From assembly GCA_030428705.1 (NCBI GenBank), contig JAUIDI010000007.1, positions 1-64,000 on the forward strand: a stretch of 64,000 bases of DNA, given 5' to 3'. The number at the start of each line of letters is the position of its first letter. The stretch's first letter is position 1. Shown in pieces: positions 1-6,245 of the stretch. Both the position numbers and the translations under genes were made by a program. This DNA is from Bacteroidia bacterium (lineage in GTDB: Bacteria > Bacteroidota > Bacteroidia > Flavobacteriales > Flavobacteriaceae). A model generated the notes under the pieces. That model was not told the DNA's origin, did not search any database, and was given only the letters and a program-made list of their open reading frames with translations.

Positions 1-21
1 GTTTTTAGGGAAGCGCGAAGA

Positions 22-120
22 GCAATTTGGTTTAGCGGGGCGTTGGAACACATTTCCAAAGGGGCGGGAGTGCGCAGCGCGTAGCAACTTTGGTCAGCTT
101 TAGCTGAATGTGTTCCAACG
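22..120. repeat. 99-bp direct repeat, copy 1, with a 14-bp inverted-repeat stem
   Basis: Identical over 99 bp to 840-938. A perfect 14-bp inverted repeat (41-54 against 107-120) encloses a small perfect hairpin at 94-107 (6-bp stem, 2-base loop) and a GCGC-rich stretch near 71-81. At its left it carries the sequence at 30-42 whose inverted partner is seen in the other copy at 740-752. The partner of copy 1 lies outside the window. Read as one module of the spacer between array cassettes. Confidence 0.9.
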
Positions 121-124
121 GTTC

Positions 125-233
125 GTGTATGATTAGTTGCGGACTTTGCCAACGGAAAATGTCCGCCTGGTACTAAAGATAATTGATTGCAGGAATTTCC
201 AACTGGAAATTCCGACCGCAATTAATTATACAC
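125..233. repeat. Branched palindrome, copy 1 (18-bp outer stem with two inner hairpins)
   Basis: Outer arms 125-142 and 216-233 pair over 18 positions, with the two non-Watson-Crick positions being possible G-T wobbles. Inside lie one hairpin directly after the left arm (141-164) and a perfect 9-bp hairpin directly before the right arm (192-213). The same layout recurs at 943-1055 with largely different bases, so the structure is better conserved than the sequence. The cassette-end motif GTTGCCAGTA follows at 237-246. Confidence 0.75.
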
Positions 234-259
234 AATGTTGCCAGTAGTTTTTATTCCGT

Positions 260-724
260 TCAATATGGTTCAAATTTTCCGTTTTTGGGAAATCCGTGAT
301 AATAAATTACTTCTCCTCTGAATGCAGTAGCTCCATTCCAACGTTTAAAATTCTTCCATTTTAGGGAGTCCAAAATTTTGTCCGAATTTGATAGAGATAA
401 TGAATCCAATTCCGAGAGTTTTTGATAGGTTTTCGGCTCGGACTTTTCTATCGGGACTTCGCCATAATAAAGTTTATAACCCAAGTTTATATGGCGCTTT
501 GTCCGCTTTGTAATTCCGTCGGGATAAATACTGTAATAAACAGAATCTGCAACTTTTATTACTACCCGTTTTTCATAATCTTCCTCATTCAAGTCCGTTT
601 GCAAATAATACTTAATAGTACCGAAATCCGATTTTTCTCTTTTAATCATTCCTTTATTTGTCAAACAAGAAATGAAGGAAGTGATTAAAAAAACTGACAA
701 TATTTTAATTTGTACGTTTTTCAT
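260..724 (-). CDS. Cassette gene: small lipoprotein of unknown function
   Basis: 154 residues; I do not recognise the family. The start has a Lys residue, a hydrophobic stretch and a Cys at residue 20 in an I-S-C context, a plausible lipoprotein leader, so the product probably sits on a membrane facing the periplasm or outside. The rest is polar and Tyr/Lys-rich with no evident motif. The ATG lies only about 5 bp inside the cassette-end motif at 730-740, and the stop lies about 13 bp from the opposite inverted motif at 237-247. The gene therefore fills the unit and has no room for its own promoter; expression would rely on upstream transcription through the array. It looks AT-rich compared with the chromosomal genes to the right. 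Confidence 0.7.
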   Translation of the reverse strand: MKNVQIKILSVFLITSFISCLTNKGMIKREKSDFGTIKYYLQTDLNEEDYEKRVVIKVADSVYYSIYPDGITKRTKRHINLGYKLYYGEVPIEKSEPKTYQKLSELDSLSLSNSDKILDSLKWKNFKRWNGATAFRGEVIYYHGFPKNGKFEPY

Positions 725-839
725 TCAAATTACTGGCAACGCCCCGCTAAACGCAGTTACGTTCTGGATTTTAAATTGTTGTATCGAAGATACATAAAGA
801 TTTAAAAGACAATTGGAACGTGTCCAAATTGCTTTTAGG

Positions 840-938
840 GCAATTTGGTTTAGCGGGGCGTTGGAACACATTTCCAAAGGGGCGGGAGTGCGCAGCGCGT
901 AGCAACTTTGGTCAGCTTTAGCTGAATGTGTTCCAACG
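840..938. repeat. 99-bp direct repeat, copy 2
   Basis: Base-for-base identical to 22-120. The 14-bp inverted repeat is at 859-872 and 925-938. Sequence identity ends abruptly at 938; beyond it the two copies keep the same layout but not the same bases. Confidence 0.9.
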
Positions 939-942
939 CCTC

Positions 943-1055
943 GGCTATGCTCTGTTGCGGGATTCGTCCGACAGGACAATCCCGCCGCTCACCGTGCCTT
1001 TGTTCAAAGTTAAGGATTTTCCCTCTGGGAAATCCGCCCGCAATGGATCATAGCC
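943..1055. repeat. Branched palindrome, copy 2 (19-bp outer stem with three inner hairpins)
   Basis: Arms 943-961 and 1037-1055 match at 16 of 19 positions. Inner hairpins are at 960-982, 998-1009 (5-bp stem, 2-base loop) and 1014-1035. Compared with copy 1 (125-233), the outer arm changes from GTGTATG to GGCTATG and the opposite arm changes to match, which is compensatory covariation. Confidence 0.75.
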
Positions 1056-1072
1056 AATGTTGGCACTTCGTT

Positions 1073-1486
1073 TTATTTTCCGACTATTTGGAAGTCCCTT
1101 TTCATTCTTTCCTCGGACGGTCTTAACAAGACCAAGTAAATTATCAAGAATAGTCCAATTAGGATAAACTCTTTTTTCAAAAATAGAATGAAAAATGCAG
1201 CTCCTTCCAGCATGGCCCAACGGATAAGCGATGCTGTTTGATATGTCCCAATTTTCTTTTCCAGAGGTTGATTGTTGTCCGTGTTTTTTAATTGTTGCCG
1301 ATAAAGCATATTGCCTAAAAATATTGCGGCCATTGGGATTAAAAGATAAATATATGAGGTAGAATCCACTTTCGGAATCTTGAAAAAATCGAGGTTCTGT
1401 AAGTCCCCAAGAAAAAAGTAGGCCAGAGCGATTCCCAAAATCAAGGCGATATGAATCGTTTTTAAAGGTTTTAATTTTTCTTCCAT
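1073..1486 (-). CDS. Cassette gene: small integral membrane protein of unknown function
   Basis: 137 residues, not recognised. Hydrophobic segments lie at about residues 10-29, 45-61 and 89-121 (the last long enough for two passes), suggesting three or four membrane spans with a charged loop (about 62-85) rich in Lys, Asn and Gln. No catalytic motif is visible. It is the first cassette after the recombinase in the direction of transcription. The start lies 24 bp inside the motif TGCCAAC (1510-1516), and the stop lies about 8 bp from the inverted motif GTTGGCA (1059-1065). Expression would depend on a promoter in the 1487-1658 gap or on readthrough from the recombinase gene. Confidence 0.7.
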   Translation of the reverse strand: MEEKLKPLKTIHIALILGIALAYFFLGDLQNLDFFKIPKVDSTSYIYLLIPMAAIFLGNMLYRQQLKNTDNNQPLEKKIGTYQTASLIRWAMLEGAAFFILFLKKEFILIGLFLIIYLVLLRPSEERMKRDFQIVGK

Positions 1487-1504
1487 TCTGGATTGTGTTT
1501 GAAA

Positions 1505-1658
1505 ATGAATGCCAACTTGTTTATATGTGGTGGGTTTTCGCCACTTTTATGCCAATACGGCTGGCTAAGAGTGTATTTTGATAAAAAAACACATTCTTAG
1601 TAATCTTAAATATCAAAACGGTAATGGTATTTGTAATACGTTAAAATTAAGAAATAGC
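1505..1658. other. Candidate primary attachment (attI-like) region between recombinase and first cassette
   Basis: This gap lies where an integron would carry its primary site. It contains two direct copies of ATGCCAA (1509-1515 and 1549-1555) that match the cassette-end motif, a short GTGG/CCAC hairpin near 1527-1544, and the AT-rich stem-loop described at 1565-1600. The function is inferred from position and motif only. Confidence 0.35.
1565..1600 (-). terminator. AT-rich stem-loop after the recombinase gene
   Basis: Arms 1565-1579 and 1586-1600 pair at 13 of 15 positions plus one wobble, with a loop of about 6 bases and runs of T/A. It lies about 60 bp past the recombinase stop. It may end transcription from the recombinase, or be part of the recombination site. 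Confidence 0.4.
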
Positions 1659-2777
1659 CTACAATTCATCAAAAGGGTTCTTTATACGTCGCAAACTGCC
1701 GGTTGAAACGTGCGTATAGATCATCGTGGTCTTTGGGCTGTTATGGCCAAGCAATTCTTGAATGTATCTGAGGTCGGTACCATTTTCCAATAAATGTGTC
1801 GCAAAACTGTGGCGCAGGGTATGAAGCGTTGCAGGCTTGCGAATACCGGCCTTTCTCAGGCTTCGCTTTAAGACCTGCCGCATGCTTACCGCCGAATATT
1901 GGGGCGCTCCTTGGCCTACAAAAAGATAGTCTTGCGGTTTGTAGGTATCCAGGTAGTCCCTCAAGAGCATAGCGAATTTTTTCGATAATAGGCTATATCT
2001 GTCTTTTTTGCCCTTGCCGCCCTTGATATGAACCAGTTCCCTTTCGAAATCGATATCGACCACCTTCAATGCCAACGCTTCGCCTACTCTAAGACCAGCC
2101 GAGTACATTAGGCTTAAAAAGGTTTTATGCTTCAGATTTTCTGTAACCTGCAACAGTTTTTTGATTTCCTCGAAATCAAGTACCAAAGGCAGCTTTTTCG
2201 GTTTTCGGGGTCTTTGAATATTATAATCCTCTAGATTCTTATTGTGGAATTCAAAATATTTTTTAATACCATTGATGCACTGGTTTTGATAGCTGATCGA
2301 TTTTTTGGCCCGAACGATAAAGTCATAATTGAAACGTTCTATCGATTTCGAAGAAAACATATTTATTTTTTTGGACAAGATATAGCTGAGATAAAAAGCG
2401 GTTACCTCTACATAGGTGTTGACCGTGTTATCGCTAAGACGCTTTTGTTGCATCCATCTTTTGAACCGCGATAGGTCATCGTCGAATTTTGGGGGCACGT
2501 GTTTGTGTGTGATTTTTTTGCTTTTGGCGACGGTTGGGTCGGCGTCCTGGCCCGTTAGGGCACTATAATCGATGAACCAGTCTTTTTGGCGGAGATGGTT
2601 GTAGATTGTCCGTTTGTTTTCGGTACTATAGGGTAGATAAAAAACCTTTTGGGTTTGGCTCCATTTGATTTGGTCGAGCAGCTTTAAATGTTTTCGGATC
2701 TCGTCGTCATAACCGAAAGCGACGGCAATCTGGTCTTGCCCGCGATGTTTTATTTTGGACAGGCTGATTTTTTTCAT
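1659..2777 (-). CDS. Tyrosine recombinase (XerC/IntI-like site-specific integrase)
   Basis: 372 residues. It cuts and rejoins DNA through a covalent 3'-phosphotyrosine. The catalytic set is complete: Arg230 (AGLRVGEAL), Lys255 (GGKGKKDR), His319 and Arg322 (HTLRH), His345 (LLGH) and Tyr354 (IYTHV). Residues about 100-190 form the SAM-like core-binding domain and 198-372 the catalytic domain. About 95 N-terminal residues extend beyond the usual 300-residue Xer length. The C-terminal end (PFDEL) resembles the IntI ending, but the extra IntI domain between the Lys and His-x-x-Arg boxes is absent. The ATG follows the stop of the amidohydrolase gene by 2 bp, implying co-transcription. The palindromic array directly downstream makes it the likely array recombinase rather than XerC/XerD. 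Confidence 0.93.
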   Translation of the reverse strand: MKKISLSKIKHRGQDQIAVAFGYDDEIRKHLKLLDQIKWSQTQKVFYLPYSTENKRTIYNHLRQKDWFIDYSALTGQDADPTVAKSKKITHKHVPPKFDDDLSRFKRWMQQKRLSDNTVNTYVEVTAFYLSYILSKKINMFSSKSIERFNYDFIVRAKKSISYQNQCINGIKKYFEFHNKNLEDYNIQRPRKPKKLPLVLDFEEIKKLLQVTENLKHKTFLSLMYSAGLRVGEALALKVVDIDFERELVHIKGGKGKKDRYSLLSKKFAMLLRDYLDTYKPQDYLFVGQGAPQYSAVSMRQVLKRSLRKAGIRKPATLHTLRHSFATHLLENGTDLRYIQELLGHNSPKTTMIYTHVSTGSLRRIKNPFDEL

Positions 2778-2779
2778 GG

Positions 2780-3874
2780 TTATTCAACCTTCAAAAAGTC
2801 GGCCATGTTTTGATAATAGACCTTTTGCAATACATCTTCTGAAAGGTTTAGGCCGACCGATCTTTGATTTCGGATCTCTACGGTATCCGAACCGCTCAAA
2901 TACTTCCATCGCAGCAGATAATCTTCATCAAGTGCGGCCCGCTCTTCTTGAAGTTCGGTCGTGCTCAACGAATCTTGGGGGGTATTGTTGCCAAAATCGG
3001 TGCCGAACATGATCCGGTCTTGGTACTTCTCATAAAAGGCCCGTACTTTCTGCGGATCTTGGCCGACGAGATCCCCGAACCGCGCCGCGGGCTCAACGTA
3101 TATGTTTTGAAATTTATCGAGCCGTTCGGCGATCATATCGACGTCATGTGACATGCTGCCCATGTGCGCACAAAGAATTTTCAAATCGGGATTGTTTGCG
3201 ATCCAATTGTCGCGTGCCGTAATGATCGTTTCATAAGTCGGAATTTCGGGATGTTGGTATGCGTGGTATTGCGGATTTTGTGTGTAATACCCGTAGTGCG
3301 GATTGTTCGGGTCGTTCAAAGGCCGCCAGGCCTGTATCGGTTCCCCGATATGGGCCATAACAGGTATGTGCTGTTCCGTTAGAAAGTCCCAGATGGGTTG
3401 CAGGCGCTCATCGTCTATTTGAATGTACTTGCCGCTCGCGTCTTTGGTGACCATGCCGAAGTTCTTCCATACTTTGACCATCTTGGCCCCCTGCTTGATC
3501 TCGTCGGTCAAACGTGCGATTTCCTTTTCGGCGAAATCGGGGTCATCTATGCCAACACCTATCAATGAGCTGCAAAGCCAGAACATTCCGGGCCGGGCGT
3601 TCGCGAGCGCTACATATTCGTCCCAACTTCTTCTGATATCCGTAGAATCCTGCAAGGCGACATCGACCAAGACCCCTTGCATGTTCCATTCATTAAAAAA
3701 GGCCGGCAGATAGTCACGGTCGTAATGAAAATGGGCATGGACGTCGATTTTTTTGATGGTTTCCTTATCGACGGTAACCTTATTGGGCTCAAGCTCCTGT
3801 TCGTGCTTTGGTTTTTCCTTGCAGGAAGAAGCGATAAGGGTCAGGGCGATCAAAAAACAAGTTATATTTTTCAT
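2780..3874 (-). CDS. Amidohydrolase-family lipoprotein (metal-dependent hydrolase)
   Basis: 364 residues. A lipoprotein leader ends at Cys18 (IASSC), so the enzyme is predicted to be membrane-anchored outside the cytoplasm. An HxH metal motif (DVHAHFHYD, about residues 45-53), later His residues (VMAHIGE, CAHMGS) and an Asp in MFGTDFG fit the Amidohydro_2 branch of the amidohydrolase superfamily. The substrate is unknown. The gene lies between the DUF349 gene (78 bp upstream) and the recombinase gene, whose start codon is 2 bp after this stop. The C terminus looks complete, so insertion of the neighbouring array did not visibly truncate it. Confidence 0.85.
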   Translation of the reverse strand: MKNITCFLIALTLIASSCKEKPKHEQELEPNKVTVDKETIKKIDVHAHFHYDRDYLPAFFNEWNMQGVLVDVALQDSTDIRRSWDEYVALANARPGMFWLCSSLIGVGIDDPDFAEKEIARLTDEIKQGAKMVKVWKNFGMVTKDASGKYIQIDDERLQPIWDFLTEQHIPVMAHIGEPIQAWRPLNDPNNPHYGYYTQNPQYHAYQHPEIPTYETIITARDNWIANNPDLKILCAHMGSMSHDVDMIAERLDKFQNIYVEPAARFGDLVGQDPQKVRAFYEKYQDRIMFGTDFGNNTPQDSLSTTELQEERAALDEDYLLRWKYLSGSDTVEIRNQRSVGLNLSEDVLQKVYYQNMADFLKVE

Positions 3875-3952
3875 ATTTCAGGTATTGGGTTCGTTTTTTA
3901 TACAATTCGTAATCCGCCAACCCACATTTAGGTAACTGATTATACGACAATA

Positions 3953-5986
3953 CTATTCCTCTTCGGAAGACGAAACCGTACTGTTTCCGTTTTCTTCTTC
4001 TCCTTCTTCTCCTTTGTTTAGTCTGTTCTCCATGATATTCAACTTCTTGAGCTTGGCCTTCCATTCGGTAAGGGCCTCTTTGTGCGTCTCGATGTTCTTG
4101 ATCACATCTTGCACGATGGGGCTGTCTTCGGAAGCATTTGAAAAAAACTGTAGATTGGTTTCCAACTGCCGGATCTCGTTTCTGCTCTCCTCTATTTTTC
4201 TACGTATGAACGTTCGCTCTTTCCGGATCGCCCCCGAATCTTCTCCCTTGGCCAACCGTTTGATCTTGTTGCCGTATTTCAACAACTCCGATTCTTGTCG
4301 GCTGACATTCAACTTGCGAAAGAGGGCATCGATGATCTTGTTGAATTTTTGGTTGATGCCCTTTTTGTTGAAAGGCACGTGGCCATAGCTTTTCCATTCG
4401 GTTATGAAGGCCTTCAACGTATCAAGGTCGTTTTCACGATTGTCGGATATCTTGAAGTTTTTCAGCCTTTCGATGCAGGCGTTCTTTTTTTCGAGATTCG
4501 CTACCTCTTCTTTGTGGGCAACATTTTTGAGTGCATGCAAACGGTCGAAATAGTGGTTGCAGGCCGCCTTGAATTCGTTCCATATCTTATCGGAGAACTT
4601 TCTGGGCACATGGCCGATCTTTTTCCATTCGCTCTGGATTCGTTTCATCTCCGGAGTAGCAGTGTCCCAATCCTCGCTGTCCTTCAATGAGACTGCCAAA
4701 TTCAACAGTTCACGTTTCTTGTCGAGATTTTTCTGCTGTTCGCCTTTCATGTTCTTGTAAAAGGCGTTTTTTGATCGGTTGAAACCGCGGACCGCCTCTT
4801 TGAACGAAGCCCAGGTCTGTTCGTTTACTTTTTGCGGCACTTTACCAGCTTTGAAAAAGGCATCACGGTATGCTTCGACCTGCCTTATCTGTTGCTGGAG
4901 CGCCCTATGGTTATTGGCGATGTTCGCGGTTACCTTGTCGATGTTCGCGATGATTTCCTGTTTTTTTTCAAGGTTCGCCTCGTACGTCTTTTCAAGTATT
5001 TTGTAATGGTCTTGTCGGCGTTGGTGCAGTACCTTGGTCGCGTTGCTAAAGCGTTCCCAGATGGCCTCGCGGTGCTCTTGGCCTACGGGGCCAATATCTT
5101 CTTTCCAGATTTTATGAAGGGTCTGCAGCTCGCGAAAGGCCTTGTTAAGGTCGGGTTCCTCGGCCAAAGCTTCGGCACGTTCGGCGATTTTCGTCTTTTC
5201 CTCGAGGTTGTTTTTGAAGTCGAGATCGCGAAGCTCGCGGTTCAGATGTAGAAAATCGTAGAAGATCTCGACATGGTGCTGATAGGTCCTCCAAATGTCG
5301 TTATAGTGCGTACGGGGCACGGGGCCTGCGTTACGCCAACGCTCCTGTACATCCTTGAAGTTCTTGTAGGTCGTGTTGATATCTTCCTCGACGTTGACCA
5401 GTCCTTTGAGCTCTTCGATAATCGCCTGGCGCTCCACCAGATTTTCCTTGTGGCTTTTCTCAAGGTTTTTATAATATTGGTTGCGCCGTTCACGGTAATC
5501 CTTATAAAGTTCGTTGAATTGTCTTTTCGTTACCGAGTTGTACCTAAAATCGATTTCGTTGCCACCGTTGTTGACGAAATCCTCTTTTTTTTGCTCGATA
5601 AACTCCTGAAATTTGAGGTTGAACTCGTGCTTGATGCTATCGATATGCCTTTTAATGGCCTGTACCTTTTCGGTTCGCAACAGACGTTGAAATTCGCCCA
5701 CTAGGTTTTCCATCGACATTGAATGGTAATCCAAGATGGGTATGTGGTGCCGTTGGTGGTTGTCAGAATCCTCGGCGTCTTCGGCGTTCTCTTCGTCGAT
5801 TTCCTCCAAGGCATCCGATTCCCCCTGTTCAGGGGATGTTTTGGAAGTTGCTACAGGTGGTTCTTCCTGTTCTTCCTCGTTTGGTACTTCAGAGTTTTTC
5901 TCAGGTTCTTTCTGAGTTTCGGCAGTTTCTGAATGTTGTGTCTCTTCCGCCGTTTCCGGCAGCTCTTGTTCTTTCTCTTCCAGCAT
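3953..5986 (-). CDS. DUF349 repeat protein
   Basis: 677 residues. The first roughly 90 residues are extremely acidic (Glu/Asp-rich) and probably disordered. The rest is charged and helical, with at least five DUF349 repeats, each recognisable by a core such as W-x-x-x-G-P/H-V-P followed by a W-x-x-F/Y helix (GPVPRTHYNDIW, GPVGQEHREAIW, GKVPQKVNEQTW, GHVPRKFSDKIW, GHVPFNKKG). There is no signal peptide, so it is cytoplasmic. The biochemical role of DUF349 is not established; long multi-repeat forms are common in Bacteroidota. The C-terminal tail is again Glu-rich. It lies next to, but not tightly linked with, aroE. Confidence 0.88.
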   Translation of the reverse strand: MLEEKEQELPETAEETQHSETAETQKEPEKNSEVPNEEEQEEPPVATSKTSPEQGESDALEEIDEENAEDAEDSDNHQRHHIPILDYHSMSMENLVGEFQRLLRTEKVQAIKRHIDSIKHEFNLKFQEFIEQKKEDFVNNGGNEIDFRYNSVTKRQFNELYKDYRERRNQYYKNLEKSHKENLVERQAIIEELKGLVNVEEDINTTYKNFKDVQERWRNAGPVPRTHYNDIWRTYQHHVEIFYDFLHLNRELRDLDFKNNLEEKTKIAERAEALAEEPDLNKAFRELQTLHKIWKEDIGPVGQEHREAIWERFSNATKVLHQRRQDHYKILEKTYEANLEKKQEIIANIDKVTANIANNHRALQQQIRQVEAYRDAFFKAGKVPQKVNEQTWASFKEAVRGFNRSKNAFYKNMKGEQQKNLDKKRELLNLAVSLKDSEDWDTATPEMKRIQSEWKKIGHVPRKFSDKIWNEFKAACNHYFDRLHALKNVAHKEEVANLEKKNACIERLKNFKISDNRENDLDTLKAFITEWKSYGHVPFNKKGINQKFNKIIDALFRKLNVSRQESELLKYGNKIKRLAKGEDSGAIRKERTFIRRKIEESRNEIRQLETNLQFFSNASEDSPIVQDVIKNIETHKEALTEWKAKLKKLNIMENRLNKGEEGEEENGNSTVSSSEEE

Positions 5987-6069
5987 TATATCAAAATTAT
6001 GTCGCTATCGGCCAAAGCCTATTGTAAGATAGTAACATCGGTGCGAACGGCAAAAATAATGTCGGTTCT

Positions 6070-6180
6070 TTTTATTTGGGCGCAACCCCGCTAGTGCGTG
6101 GTCGGGCTTTTCGCTGCAATTCGGTGCCATGGACACGGCACCGTGATTTTCGCTGCAATCCCTTGCGCAGACCTGCTTAA
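6070..6180. repeat. REP-like palindromic element in the DUF349-aroE gap
   Basis: The 258-bp gap between 5987 and 6245 holds a G+C-rich palindromic element. It has a perfect 7-bp hairpin (CGGTGCC...GGCACCG) flanked by two direct copies of TTTCGCTGCAAT, with GCGCAA-type ends near 6079 and 6160. The arrangement resembles dispersed repeats I associate with flavobacterial intergenic regions (from memory, not from a search). A further motif, GTTTTTAGGGTAGCGC at about 6221-6236, resembles the first 16 bases of the window. Confidence 0.5.
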
Positions 6181-6245
6181 TTACTATACCGCCATTTGGC
6201 ATCGAAGGAGGTTTGATAAAGTTTTTAGGGTAGCGCTTCTATTTG

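Larger units (their letters stand above)
729..1066. repeat. Complete spacer between two cassettes, made of three successive large palindromes
   Basis: This stretch of about 340 bp holds no convincing gene. Left to right: a perfect 13-bp stem (740-752 with 848-860) enclosing a hairpin with 9-bp arms (824-832 and 840-848); a perfect 14-bp stem (859-872 with 925-938); and a roughly 19-bp imperfect stem (943-961 with 1037-1055) enclosing three hairpins. Cassette-end motifs TACTGGCAAC (731-740) and GTTGGCA (1059-1065) flank it. Small open frames across it are best explained as by-products of the repeats. It is the only gene-free stretch longer than 300 bp in the window. Confidence 0.8.
1..2777 (-). 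mobile_element. Integron-like array: tyrosine recombinase plus palindrome-separated gene cassettes (left end outside window)
   Basis: Seen: a tyrosine recombinase gene (1659-2777) is followed on the same strand by two short genes of unknown function (1073-1486, 260-724). Each is closely bounded by inverted GTTGCCA/TGGCAAC-type ends and separated by long nested palindromes. The palindromes occur twice with the same architecture, and one module is identical over 99 bp. Gaps between cassette ends and start or stop codons are only about 5-25 bp, so the genes have little room for promoters of their own. Known: cassette arrays with structured recombination sites beside a tyrosine recombinase define integrons. 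Inferred: this is an integron-like platform using a non-IntI recombinase. The array continues past base 1, so its size is unknown. Confidence 0.6.

Noticed and set aside
725-1220. Open frames on both strands across the spacer between the two cassettes
   Set aside because: They run through palindromes and exact repeats, resemble no protein, and overlap one another; the region is better explained as structured non-coding spacer.
1659-2777. Calling the recombinase a classical integron IntI, or XerC/XerD
   Set aside because: The extra IntI domain is absent, and the array beside it plus the long N-terminal region argue against a housekeeping Xer protein.
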